From assembly GCF_023278565.1 (NCBI RefSeq), contig NC_064675.1:6076001-6140000 (forward strand): 64,000 bases of DNA, given 5' to 3'. The notes beneath the pieces were generated by a model. The model saw only the letters and a list, made by a program, of their open reading frames with translations. It was not told where the DNA came from and ran no database searches. Positions 46,901 through 59,200 of the stretch are shown piece after piece; the first letter of the stretch is position 1, and each line of letters starts with the position of its first letter. Made by a program: the position numbers and the translations under genes. The DNA comes from Colletotrichum lupini (lineage: Eukaryota; Ascomycota; Sordariomycetes; Glomerellales; Glomerellaceae).

Positions 46901-48550
46901 TACTAATTTCGCTTTCAGGCAGTCACTCTCTAACATATATACATAAAAGAATAAGCTAGGAGAGTTGACGGAGGGTGTGGTTAGATTAATCTCTTTTTTG
47001 TTATAGAAAGGAGTAATATTAGTAACAGGTATTGGTCGTGCTTTAAGGCACGATTTATCTACCACTAATGTAACGCTTATGGCTCGCTGAGATCTTCCTA
47101 AAGTATTAAGAGCATTGTAAGGTATTAATAGAGCTAGAGATGCCCCTCAAACGACACGAGAGAAAAGAACTTCCCAAAGCCGGTTTGGGCACAGTAGGCC
47201 AAAAGGGGGGTTTTCGCCGGTTACATCATGTGCCTCAAAGAAGTCATAGATAATATTTAGTCGGCCATTAATATTATTTCTTTGCAGCGGGTTTCCCGTT
47301 ATAGAGCGTGGACAGCTACCGTGAATAGCGTCGCCGACAAGATGTGTGCAGCGGAGTCCCTTGGTTTAGCGAGCATTTGAAAGCTTACTTGCGAAAATTT
47401 GAGCTTCGTCGATGATGGGAGAGCAGCAATCTTGATATAGTAAAGAGTTCTACTCGACGACAAAAAAAAAAACAGCTGCGGATAGAAGAACCCTGATGCC
47501 CTTTCTGGAATGAGAGGGATGTAACAGCGCCGACCCAAGGAAGTCAAGGGACTCGACCCTGTATATTTACTTCCTATAACATGGATCTCAGGTGATGTTA
47601 GCTCAAGATAAAAGGACGAGCCCGAAGAGCGAGTATTCCTTGAATGTTGCTCATCCAGCAGTCATAGCTGAAATCGCGCGCTCCGGGCAAAAGGTCGATT
47701 GAATGTTTCGTCAGCTGCATGCGTTTGTTTTCTATCAGGATCTTTACGAAACAATGGCTGTGTAAAAAATAGTCCTTTAACCACGTTTTTCTCTCCTCCG
47801 TATTAGCCATTATTCCGATGGTCAAGTCGGACGTTTCAAGCTCGACGTCTCGCCCTGACACTGAAGAGTATGGCAGAAAACTTACGGAAAACCGACTTTC
47901 CAGGGCCGGCCAGACTATCAACTATCGATTCCCATTAGCAATTCCTTTCTGACCTTTAATCCTCTTGGAATATGTAGGCCACAAGGGAATTGTAGGACGG
48001 GGGCTCCTATCCTGCCTGAACATGATTGATGGGAATAAGATGCCATCATCTGTAGGGCCTTCAACGACGCCGGCTCTGGTACTGAAGACCGCACAGCCGG
48101 TGACACAGGCGACCCCGATGCAAGAACCCGATAAGGCTTTATGGTAAGTAAAAGACCGCAGCGATGGGCAGCGAGAACCAGCTGCTGTTAAATAGGGACA
48201 GTAAACCGGCCCGACGACGCGAACTAGGAGAAGGTGCTTGGCCGTTGACATTGTACTGTTTCGTAAGCTTGCTCACGACTACGTTACTGCACAAGGCGTT
48301 TTCAATGCAGTGGGCTGGTTCGTATGATGATCTTGTTGGATATGATTCAATACTCTTTAGTGTCGTTTATCGCCGTGTCTATGTGTTCATGTCATACTGA
48401 TACCGCTTCTAATGCCGTAGGAAACTCAAAACCAACCAAGGTGAAAGCAACAGGGCTGCGCTTCGATGTCCGCTCATTTACAAGAAAGAAGAACGCAAAG
48501 AGAAAATACACTGCTAAATCGAGTCCCGCTCTGCAGAATGGTATCTGAAA
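43941..48550. other. Spacer with weak repeat relics
   Basis: Overlapping short frames at 44649-45250 (both strands) and 45574-46537 (+) have no recognised content. The frame at 45574 begins with a hydrophobic stretch (MALVALSAVLLVCSAFPIPF) but runs into low-complexity sequence. From about 46540 to 47560 the DNA is AT-richer with many stops in all frames, which looks like a decayed repeat. A small hairpin TCGTGC-TTTAAG-GCACGA is at 47036-47053. No gene is supported. Confidence 0.45.
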
Positions 48551-49880
48551 TCACTTGCGCTCCACCTCCGCCGCGGCACTCTCGGTGCCGCTCTCTACAC
48601 TCGACTCCTTTCTCACACCGTTCGAAGCCTTAGGCTTGCCAAACAGAAGCCCAGGGTGTCCAAGGCATAACGCAAAGACTGCACAAATGATGAGGCTAAA
48701 CAAAGACGTGTCAGCATGGAAAGTCCACCAGATGCCAACGTCGATGGCAGGGGAAGATGGAAAGAACGACTTACACTCCCTCCAACCCAATGAACAACCC
48801 CTCATTCGTAATCTTATCCGAATTTGAATACCCTTCACTCAGCTCGTCGACACGGTACGCGCACCGCGCGAGGATGAGCACGACCGCCAGCGCCAGGAAC
48901 CCGAAAAACGTCTTTTCGCGACGCGTCAGCGCCCGCGCGACGTCGGACCGCGCGTACCGGATCATGTAATCGGCGAACAGCGAACAAAAGGCGACGAGGA
49001 CGATGACCTGGATGACGAGGCCGGCCATGGCGAGGTCGACGCCCACGTCGGAGCTGCCCGAGGAGGTGGTGCTCAGGGCGCCGCCGGCGGCCTGGAGGAC
49101 GAGGCAGAAGACGTCAAAGGAGATGAAGAGCCAGTAGATGTACTTTGTGGGGATGCGGGAGAGCTCTGGGGCGAAGGATTCGATGCTGTTTGTGAGACAA
49201 GGACGAGTCAGTTTCTGGGTTGTGTTTTCATCCGAGTTTGAGTGAAATGTGATGCTATATCGGGCCGGGCCCCCTGCTATGTTTTGCTTTTCGGCCGGGA
49301 GAGAGAGAGAGAGGACTCAGATGTGCATGATCTTAGATTGCGACGTGCTGTGTGAGGAGGTAAGGGGTTTTCGACGATGAGACAGCTGTCAATAAGCCCT
49401 CACGGGATGGGAAGTGAAAAGGGAAAAGAAAGTCGAGAAAAGAAAAAGCAATGAGAGCGAAACCTGAACGGGAGCCCCAAGAACAGAGAATAACAAAAAC
49501 ACAACTTACGCCTTTGAAATGGTAACATATATGGCGGCGGTGTAGTACACAGGCCCGCTGGTGATGAAGACGATCTGGAGCATGAAGGCGATAAACTCGA
49601 ACGGGTTCTTGTACATGACGATGCGGCCCACATAGCCGACAATCTCGCTGAGGCAGCCGGCTAGCATGAAGGCCATGAACCACCACTGGCGCCACTTGAT
49701 GCCGAGGAAGACGTGGACGGCGCCGGCGAGGGCGAAGAGGGCGAGGAAGAGGATGTTGACGGCCAGGTTGGGGCGGTACTTGTACAGGCTGTACTCGAGC
49801 GGGCAGATGTCGAGGGTGCAGTTTGACTTGGGCCCGAAGGTTACGATGTAGGGCGGGAGAGGGGGCGGGGGGCCGGCCAT
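48551..49880 (-). CDS. RTA1-family seven-transmembrane protein
   Basis: An integral membrane protein of the fungal RTA1/RSB1-type family, whose members are linked to lipid export or drug and sterol stress tolerance; the substrate is not predictable here. Three exons: 49880-49510, 49185-48775, 48695-48551; 308 aa. Intron 1 is 324 nt (GTAAGT...AAACAG), unusually long for this window; intron 2 is 79 nt (GTAAGT...GTTTAG). The joints read TISKA-IESFAPELSRI and GLEGV-LIICAVFALC. Typical parts are an extracellular N-terminus (CTLDICPLEYSLYKYRP), the core EIVGYVGRI, QIVFITSGPVYYTAAIYV, KYIYWLFISFDVFCLVLQAAGG, and a late RCAYRVDELSEGY before the last segment. About seven hydrophobic helices can be counted, with a short charged tail. 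The start has the favourable context CAACAATGGC. Confidence 0.95.
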
Positions 49881-52800
49881 TGTTGTTGATGATGGTGAGG
49901 TTTCTTTTCGTTTTCGGTGATTCGAACTTCTTCTGCTAGGGAGGCGACGGAAGAAATAGAGAAGAAGAGGTGCGTGTGAGGAATAGTCGAGGTGGTTGTC
50001 AAGCTCCTTATCTTGTCTCGTCGTGTTTACGTGCCAGTGGAGTTAAGGGGATGTCTTAAACAGTCGGATTTGTTCGAGCTCGGGCCTGGCTAAGGTGAGG
50101 TAGTTTGGGAACCAACAAGCAAACATCGCACCTTTCATTTCGAGCACGGGGAAAGAGGGTAGATGATATATACGCTTTATCTGCAGGGAGAGAGACATTT
50201 CTCGATAGGGAGTAAGGGTTTCTCTCATTTCGCTCTACTTCGCTAGGCCGGGCTACTGGGCTGAGCGGGAGCCCCAACCGTGAACGAACGAAAGAACAGG
50301 ATAAGTCGTCACCACTCACTAGTGAACGGATACCAGGCACAAGGTTATCTCTCGCATTCTCTTAGACTTTGGAGTGATCAAGAATAAGCTCATGTAGGCT
50401 AAAGTGGAGGAAAAGGAAGAAAAAGAGGCGTAGGTAGACGTGGGGGAATGGGAATGGCGGCGCCTGAGATTTTCTCTCGCATCCGCATCGACGGGAGGGC
50501 AGAGACATCTCGCATCGGGCGGGTGGCTTGACTAGGTAGGCTGCCAAGGGAGGATGATGGTTGATGTGGACGGAGAATCAAACAGGAGGCTGATTCCAGA
50601 GAACCTGGTTGGTTGGCGCAAACGGCATAGGGCAGTTCTCAGTTCCCCGTTCCTTGGTATGCTTACCCTCTGTGACTCCATATCAGGCTTCACGCCCAGC
50701 AACGAGGGGAGGGGACGACGGACGGAGGTAAGAAGAGAGGCTTGGCTGGTTGTCTGGCACGCCTGGCTGGGAATCGATCATCGCGGGTTTGGCTGTTTGG
50801 TTGTCTTAGCTTGCTTAGCTGGAATTAAGCGAGTGCGGGAGTGGGGCCGGCCTTGGGCCAATCTCTCAGCTCAGTGGAAGAAGGAAGGAAAATAAGTGGA
50901 GAAATCGGCGGTCGGAGGTAGGACAAGCTTGGTCTGTGCGTACCGAGTGCGAGCGGGATGAGTGGAGACCTTCCCGGGCTAAGGTAAGCTAACGTCCGTT
51001 CCAGTGAGGCGGGATGACAGGTTTATCTACCTACATTCGATGACGATTGGGTCGAGACGACGTGTTCGGTAAGAGAAAAACTGATGGGATGATGCGCGTG
51101 GCTTTCCCGGTTGGCGGTTCTGATAACGGACGTCGGATGATTTCGAGGCTGTAGGGCTGGGGCGCTTGCATACTACCTTGCCTGCATTTCTACCTTGCTG
51201 ATGAAGTCAAGAGGCCTGAAGAGTCGACGTGTCATCGACGATTAACGTATCAGGGCTGAAGACTCTTGGCTGAATTTTGGTCGCTGACGATACCCAGTGC
51301 CTGAAGTGGATGATATTTGGACTTGTTGCACTTTTTGCTGTCGGCTCAGCCATCTGTCCCCGTCCATCGGGCCCCAGCGCTCGGAGTCGGCATCGGCGTT
51401 GGATTGAACCGTGGCAACGTAAGCTCCGATGTTCTGCTTGACGCCGAACGCCAAGGCTCGATCGAAGAACGGTCGAATCACGCTATCAGAGCCAACAAAA
51501 GTGTAGCGTTTACCTGGGATTTCATCCTAGCCAACTCCCGACTTCAATAAAGAAAAATGGAGGTGGAACCTTGCTTGTTAGAGAACAGCCAACGGCTTCG
51601 TCGAGCCTTGAAGAAGTGTGACTGCAGAGCACCTCGCTCTTTCCATCATTGCGATGCCTTACATGATGAAAAAGCCAAACCAATTGCCTGGCAGCTGTAA
51701 TATGCCGGTTGTGGCCGCTTAATGCGGCAGGGCACCTTGACGGCCGCAAAGTGGACCCTGCCGACGATCGAGCACCCCCTCTCGGCCCGTGTTCGAACCG
51801 CCGTCCCGGACCAACGTAAGTGGAGCCGTCTCCGAAACGGTAAGGTTCTCGACAAACAACTACTTTTGGTCGGAGGCTGTCGTTTAAGCACCCATCTCTG
51901 ACATTGTCCTGGACGCCACCGTCTATTCCCTATTCGAATGGCACTGTAGCAATTCATCGCTATGGCGCAGATTGTGCGAATGGCTTCAGTTATTTTTGAA
52001 AGTTGAAGTAAAGCAAGTGGCTTAAGGAGACGGCGGTGTAAGTGACGCGATCTTGCTCAGGTGGGAAAGCAAGCAATGCCAACTTTCCCACCGCACTTTT
52101 GCACGCAAAATGACCGCGGCTGTGTGACATTTGATCCCACTTATACGCAGTACCCTAAGTAGCTCTCGACCTCGGCCGTGCTCGATACGAAAGACGAACT
52201 CTTGGCGCAAGCATCGGACGTAGCCGAGGGAGATGAACCAGAGGATGGGAAGGAACAATAATAATTATAATAATAATTATAAGCAGGCGCTACTTGAACG
52301 ATACGACTTCAGAGTATACTTGAAACTAAGCGTTTGCGAAACAAGAGCATCGTCGCTCACTAACAATGGGATATTAGCGTTACTGCGAGTAAGTCGGCAC
52401 TTATGTTACACAATGGCCACACAAGGCGACAAATATGCAGATTCGCAGCCTTTGAGGCTGAAGCTATCTTTAGGCCCAGCACTATAAATGGACTTGGCAG
52501 ACATGGGTCGCGAGTCGTTTGGCCCAAACCGCAGCCCTGCTGGGTGAATGGTATTCTACATCAAACATGTCCATTCGTCAAAGTTTCCTTGTTTCAAGAA
52601 AGAGCGACCATTTCTAAGATTAAGAGCAAGATGTACTTCAAAGATCCCTTTCCAATTTCGAGAGGCCGCAGAGGTTGACGATTCAGATGGTCAAATGCCA
52701 CGGTTTGAAGTTGATTAAAGAGGCTTGCGATGGAAAACTGTTTCTATTACAACTCGACAATCAGCAAGGAGAACCCTCTTCCCCTGACACACATGGCAGA

Positions 52801-55562
52801 AACGTTTTGCATGACATTCTTCGGGAAGACACTCTCTTCGCATTGACTTTGATGGGCTAGTAAGCCTAAGGGATCGTTCAGCGACCGATGGCCTCTTCAC
52901 GTGGTAATGCTCGAGGTCCAAAATGGCGACGAATCGATACCGATGCTAGTGGTCTAGGATACGAATGAATTAAAGGAGAATAGGTCAACATAGTGACAGC
53001 CCCTTCTTGTAACAGGTTATCAATCTTGCTCCAGCGGCCGTCTTGCCCGCTCGATGATCAACTGTTCGCCGCATTGCGGCCCCGGCAGACCATTTTTAGC
53101 GTTCGCAGAGGAGGGGACGGTGAAAAGCGGTGTCGTATTTGCCGCCCAGGCTGAGAGGGGAGGGAACTTCTTGGTCATTGATCCATGATGTGTAATGCCA
53201 AGAAATCGTGCAACGTATGTTGCGTTGCTGACTTTCACGCCGAATCGAGGAATAACATGAATATGAACTTCGCACTTTCGAAATCGCCTCATCATGTGAG
53301 AAGCCGCTGAGGTTGCCCACGGGAGACGAAGTATCCGCTGTTAAGGATGAATATTTCCGCATCGTCAATTGTAACAGTAGAGTTGCCGGGGGGGGGGGGG
53401 GGGGGCATTTCTTTCGATACGGCTGCAGAGGGGAACTACCATTCATTCCGGGAACCAATGTCGGTCGTCTTCCCTGCAAGCAATCACCTTGATATCTGCT
53501 TAGGCGACAACACCTAGGATTTTGATGCAGGTGAGCAGGAATTAGAGCTACTGGAAGGCCACCTTGGACTGTGAGGAGAGATGACGGAGAGACAATTGTC
53601 TTTCTAACCATCAACTTTGCGTTTCGAAATGAAGACTCGGAGTACTATAGACAAATTGAATGCAGTTGTTCGAATGAATGAAAGAGCGACCCTCGACCCA
53701 CGATGTAGACATCATCTTAACCGTCACAAGTCTCACCTCGAGGAAGAAAGAACCGCCCCTCGTACCGAAATTTCTTACCGTATCACGGCCTAGCAACGTG
53801 ATACGACAGTGACCTATCAAGTAGAAGCGACAAGACTGCAAAAGACCAAACACACACCATCCAATGCCCCAAGACACCGACAGTATCCCACAACCAGCCA
53901 GCATCACGACAGCAACGACAACCAAAAGGCCGACACTGTCGATCAATGGAAACGAAGCCCCCCTCTCGGAAGAGACCGAGAAATGGTCCCCCACAGGTCA
54001 CCCAAAAACCTCTTCATTTCATCTCCCCAGACTCCCGGGAACATTGCAGAAACGATGTATCCGGCGATCCGCAGAGGTATCCGTACGAATACATCATAAA
54101 GTACGGATACCCGCAGCATGACGAGAGGCCGAAATGGAAGGAGATTTGCAGCTTTGCATGAACGAGGAAGGCGAACCCACAAGTTCTCCAATGTTCAAAA
54201 ATGACCTGAAAAAGAAGGTTAGAAAATAACCTCCGAAATGCAAGGCGGAACTGCGCCTCGCATCCTTGGGAGGTGATCAAATGGAATCATGGGATAATAC
54301 GGTCCAGAACACCCAGACTCTCTCTCTCTCATCGATTCGCCTTCCTTTTCTGGCGCGCGCCAGGCTGACTCTTTTGCGAAACTTCCCCCAGCGCATGGAT
54401 GGGATGTGGTGTAATCCCCTTCCCTCCCCCTCCTCTCATCTTCGCCGTTCCCTCGGTGAACCTTGACCGCAGGTTCTGCTATGATGTGCACAACGAAAGG
54501 AAACCCGAACAATTGTGCAGGCTGCAGGAAAGAGCGGGAGAGAAGTCGTCGGGGAAGCCGTTCATCCCATTGGGCGGAGCCGAGCGTTTCGTCCAAATTG
54601 CGACCGGGGTGCCGTCCGACCAATCGCGGCCACCCGTTCGTCCAAATCGTAATCTCCCGAAAGTCCCTCAAAGTTGATCCTGTGGGGTAAACCGTAAGGG
54701 CCGTTGTTCTTTTGCACCCCCCCTGTGCCTGTGCCTGTGCCTGTGCGAGAGAGACACACACTGAGATGGTGAGAGGTGAGAGGAGGGCCCAGGGGTGCGT
54801 GGACAAGATCATTTGACAGGGCCGATCCTCCTTGTTCCTTGCATAGACCCGTCCACGTCCTCAAGTCTTGGCTGAGAAAAAGTCATCCGAAGTGACAGTG
54901 GTTCGTTCGATTCCGTTTCGATTGGTTGCTTATTTTGTCTGCTGGTGGTTATTTCGATTCGGTGTGTATGTACTTCCCGTACGCATAGAATGGTCTGAGC
55001 TGATGGATTTCGGTGCCGTCGGAGTCGTCCGCAGATGGGGGAAGGGTAATGATCAATGCGGATAGTTGCCGTCTAATTTCCCAACTGTGAGGCGTTTTGA
55101 AAAAAGTCCGGGGAAGGTCGCTGTAAGGCGGATGTCACCTCACTTGAGGAACATCACTTCACCCCCTCTTCGATATCACTCTCACCAACCGCTCTGAGCA
55201 GCGAATGTCACGTTGCGAATAATCACTCTTGGTAAAGATATGTTTTCCCCAAACGCTTCGTCGTTAAAGCCAGGTCGTCGGGAATAAGCCAGACCAAAGT
55301 CCCTCGCGCTCGATGTCTCAATCGCAAGGTTACTTCATCTGCGCTCATCCCATACGTCCCCCAAATACAATTAGAAGATTAGGTACAAATGGTATTGTTT
55401 TTGCATTCCGTTAAGATACAATGTACAAAGAGAAGAAAGGGCTCTTTTTTACATTTCCTCTCAAGACTCCCCAGCAAAAAGAACACCCGTTAGATTTGAT
55501 CGTAAACTGCCGTAGCCTCGGTTGGCTTTTCCTCAGAAGAGATGTCCAGAAGAGTAAGGAAT
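49881..55562. other. Gene-poor spacer, about 5.7 kb
   Basis: Contains the RTA1 gene promoter at its left end and the 3' flank of the GPI-protein gene at its right end. No recognisable coding content. A G18 run lies at 53388-53405, an AATAATTAT-rich patch at 52256-52283, and a CCTGTG repeat at 54722-54744. Minus-strand frames at 53020-53614 include one fairly protein-like stretch (EVHIHVIPRFGVKVSN) that I could not place. Confidence 0.5.
53388..53405. repeat. G18 homopolymer
   Basis: Uninterrupted run of 18 G, the longest G run in the window and long enough to form intermolecular G-quadruplexes. Confidence 0.9.
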
Positions 55563-56280
55563 TTATGCGAAGGCAAAGGCGGCAACACCGGCGACGGCGG
55601 CCAGGATGGCGGAGCCGGTCAGGCCAGCGGCACCGGCAGTGACGGGAGTCTTGGTGGGGGGAACAGCACTGATTCGGAGAGTTAGCATCTTGGTTTGTTG
55701 TCTTCATCTTTGATATTGAAAGTACTCACGTTCCGTTGCCACCGGTAGGGACACCAGGGATAGTCGCAGAGGGCTTGCTGGGGGTAGGGCAAGGGATCTG
55801 GACGGTCTCGTAGATGACGGTGGGGATGACGGTGGTGACGCTGGTAGAGATGGTCTTGACGGAGCTTCCACCGCAGACGGAGGCAGCGGCGCTGGTGGCC
55901 AGGGTGGCGGGGGCAGAGACGGAGGGGGCAACGCCGCCGGTGGTGACGGGGACGGGCTTAGCACCGCTCTCGGTGGTGGGCTTGGGGACCGCGGGGACGG
56001 AGGGGGGAGCGGTGCTGTTGCCGCCGGAGGGGGGAGGAACGACGACGACGGGAGCGGTGGCGGTGGGCTTGACGCCGGACTCGGTGACGGAGACGGCGGG
56101 GGTGGTGGGGACGGCCACGACGCTGGAGGAGACGACGGTGCTGCGGGCAGGGCAGTTGGTGACCTCGGGAGCGCAGGAGGTGATGGTGAAGTACTTGGTG
56201 GAGAAGACGGTGGAGGCGGGCTCGTCAGCGGTGGCCATGACGGCACCAGCGACGGCAAGGGCGACAGCAGCGTAACGCAT
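55563..56280 (-). CDS. GPI-anchored cell-wall protein, Ser/Thr/Pro-rich
   Basis: A secreted protein expected at the plasma membrane or cell wall. Two exons, 56280-55730 and 55668-55563, give 218 aa; the 61-nt intron (GTGAGT...AATCAG) joins GGNGT-AVPPTK. An N-terminal signal peptide (MRYAAVALAVAGAVMATA) is followed by a short domain with two Cys (TITSCAPEVTNCPA), a long Thr/Ser/Pro/Val linker likely to be O-mannosylated, and a second Cys pair (SVCGGSS, IPCPTPS). The C-terminus has small residues then a hydrophobic tail (GLTGSAILAAVAGVAAFAFA), a standard GPI signal that lies wholly in exon 2. Four cysteines fit two disulfides. No catalytic domain, so the role is probably structural or adhesive. 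Coding GC is very high and the antisense strand is also open; the spliced GPI signal supports this strand. Confidence 0.9.
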
Positions 56281-59200
56281 TTTGAATAGAGTTATTGGGG
56301 GTTGGGTTTTCGTGAAAACGAAGTTGTTGGTTTGGTTGGATTAAGAGAGCGAGTGTTTTTAAGCAGAGAGCTTTGGTAAAGAATGGACGACCGAAGTCAA
56401 AGTTGAGTCAAAAGCGGATGCTTGAGATTGATGAGGCTTGTTTGGCTGAAGAGGGAAGAACAAGAAGAGGCTTGAAGGCAAACGGGGAGGACGGCAGCAT
56501 ATTAATAGGCCATGTTGGACAAGTGCGAGTCCTTTACTCAAACGGCCCCTCTCCCCGGTATGAATGGGCGAGTGAGAATGAGAGTGAGAACAAGGTGTGT
56601 GTGTGAGAGAGAGTCAGTCAGGTCCCCTCCCGTTTCCTCCGCTAGGCACTCCGCCAACGGCGCCCATGAACGGCAACAGCAAGTGAGAGTGAGTGAGCGA
56701 CATGGAACGAGGCACACAGAGTGGGAAATTACACAACGCCTGCTAACATCCAGTCCCATGAACGCTAATCCAGGGGTTTGGTGGAGAGGTTGGATGGCAC
56801 CAAAAGAGCACCTGGGCGAATTGGCCCGTACAGACCAGGCCGGCCAACGAACCCTTGTTTTTCACCCCGGCCTTTCCGCTGGGACTCTAGGCCGGGGTTA
56901 GATCCCATCTGCATAGCGCTACATTAGTGGCAGAACATGAGGGAAAACGCCGTTGCCACCTTATTTGCTGGACTGCAGTATGTGGTCTCTCGCATGGCTG
57001 TAGCCTGTGGGAGCCTATGGCCAGGAGAGAGAGAGATGAGTTGTGAGCGCTTATTGGGGGTCGAGAACACGACCGGATAGGACGCCATTACTCAATGGTA
57101 GCCGCTGGAGTTGTGCGCCGGCCCCGTTAAGCTTCATTGGATCTCTGGCGCCTCTTTCAATTTCCCCGTTCGTGTTGAGCAATGAAGCACAGCAATCTCG
57201 CTCTCGACTTATTGTACGCTGGCCACTTGCGCCAACGAAAAGAAGAGAATGAGAGGAAAGAGGCAGACATCCACACACTTGCAGGAGAAAAGCCGCTGAC
57301 GCTAGCACCATATGACAGGTGCTGGGCGTCTATTGAACGTCCAGCTGGACAATCTGTCAATGGGTGAATGGATATCAACCATATGAGCGTTTGCACACTG
57401 GCGGTGAAAAGAGTGAAAGAGTAAAAGTGGCTGTTCATGGTCGGGTTCGCCAATCTCGGGCCCTCTTGAGAGTTGGTCAACGCTCTGTGCCTCCTCTGAT
57501 CCCGAGAATCCTGGGAGGCAAGGTTGCCCAGCACGAGTCAATCAATCAAGGACCATGGAACAATGTTTGAAAGCGAGCCAAAAAGTGGCACATTTCATGG
57601 TCACAGGGATAGCATGTCTGATTGGGCAAGTGGATGGTTCGGTGAGACTTTGTACGCGGTACAGCTGGCAAAGGTGTAAAGCTGTGCGAGCCGAAGGCTT
57701 TGCTGCCGTACTCGGTACTTGAGTGACGGAGTGGTCGTAGTTTCGCAGATCCAGGCTGTCGTTATTTCGCTCAGTCGCCTCGCCTTACCCTGTCTCGTCG
57801 GCTGGACAAAGTGGTCGTCAGTCTCCGAGATGCAGCCAGGGCAGCACGGGTGAGAGTGAGACGAGAGATCGGAGGAAGAGGAGGTTAAGAAAAGGTTTGC
57901 CTGAGGAATGCGGGAGCGAGCGAGACCACGTTGCTGTGGTTGGAAAACCAGAAGACCGACTTCATACCCTTAGATAGGGAGAGAGAGAGAATGTTCCGTA
58001 GGGAGAGACATCCCGCGGCATTAGTCGCCTTGAGATTATTCAGAGCTAAATGGCATAAAGAAGCGGAAGAGCTGAGCGCTGAGACAGCGAGGCCGACTAG
58101 CTGAGAGAGATGATGGGCAGCGGGGATGCACCGAAATGTGGAGGTGAAGGAAGATCATCTCACCAAAGGAGGGAGGACTCGATGAGAGGTGCAGCAGTGT
58201 CAGCGTTAGCGGCAGAAGACAGTGACACTGCCATGACAGAAGCTGAACAGAGAATAGAAGAGAAGAGAGAGACGCCAACAAGACAGAGAGAAGACGAGGA
58301 ACAGGGTTCTCCGCCAAAAGAGGAGAGAAAGAGACATCCTCGGGCCAGAAGACAGGGGTACCGGTTTCCCTTGGCAAAGCCTTGTTGTGCCTTGTGCCCT
58401 GTGGCCTGCACCTGTGCTTTGCCCCTCGCCCTTTGTTAATTGACCCTGAACATTTTGAAAAGAAAGTCTGACAGTTTAGCCAGGGGTAAGGTACCGTACG
58501 TAGAAGTGTACAGTAGTAGTTGCACAAAGCAGGCATAACTCGAGGGGAGTAGCACAAACATCTGGTTTCTTGAACTAATGCAGGAACAATCTGCGGAAGT
58601 TGTGGGCATTTTTGTTTCCCAAAACATTTCAACGTCCTTTCCACCCGAGTACGTACAGATCCTGTATGTAGATACGTACCCGGCACGTGCTGGGTTCATC
58701 GCTGACAGGTACGTACTCGTAAGATCAGAAAGCGCAAATGATGTTCACAACTTCCCCCTTTCAGTCCAGGAGTCGTCAATCTTTTTCCCTTCCACGAACA
58801 ACTCCCCTCCAGCTCCATGGCGGTCTAATTTCCTGCTGATGGCTGTCACTCAAAGGAGAGCCACTTTGAGAGTATCCATCGCTATTCAGTGGGCCACACG
58901 GCAAATCATCCCCGTATTTTTCAAAGAGGAGAATACTGTCACCCAACACGACCACACCACGGCCCACGGCCCACGACATGATAACACCCACACAGCATAC
59001 ACAGGATGTACGGAGCCGCGGGAGTCGGGAACGCCAGACTCCAAAGCAGGCCCTCACACAGGACTCGAAATACGGATACCGACTCGAGAATCGACAGGCG
59101 ACATGAACGCAGTAAGGCCTACAGGGATTGACATTGGGTAAACAGACCCTAGTCGCATTCGAACCGCCCCCCTCTGGATCTCCAAGCCTCTTTTCCCCTG

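Noticed and set aside
55704..56258. 184-codon Pro/Ser-only frame overlapping the GPI-protein gene in another frame
   Set aside because: Out-of-frame reading of a GC-rich Thr/Ser/Val repeat. It lacks a signal peptide, whereas the chosen frame has both a signal peptide and a GPI signal.
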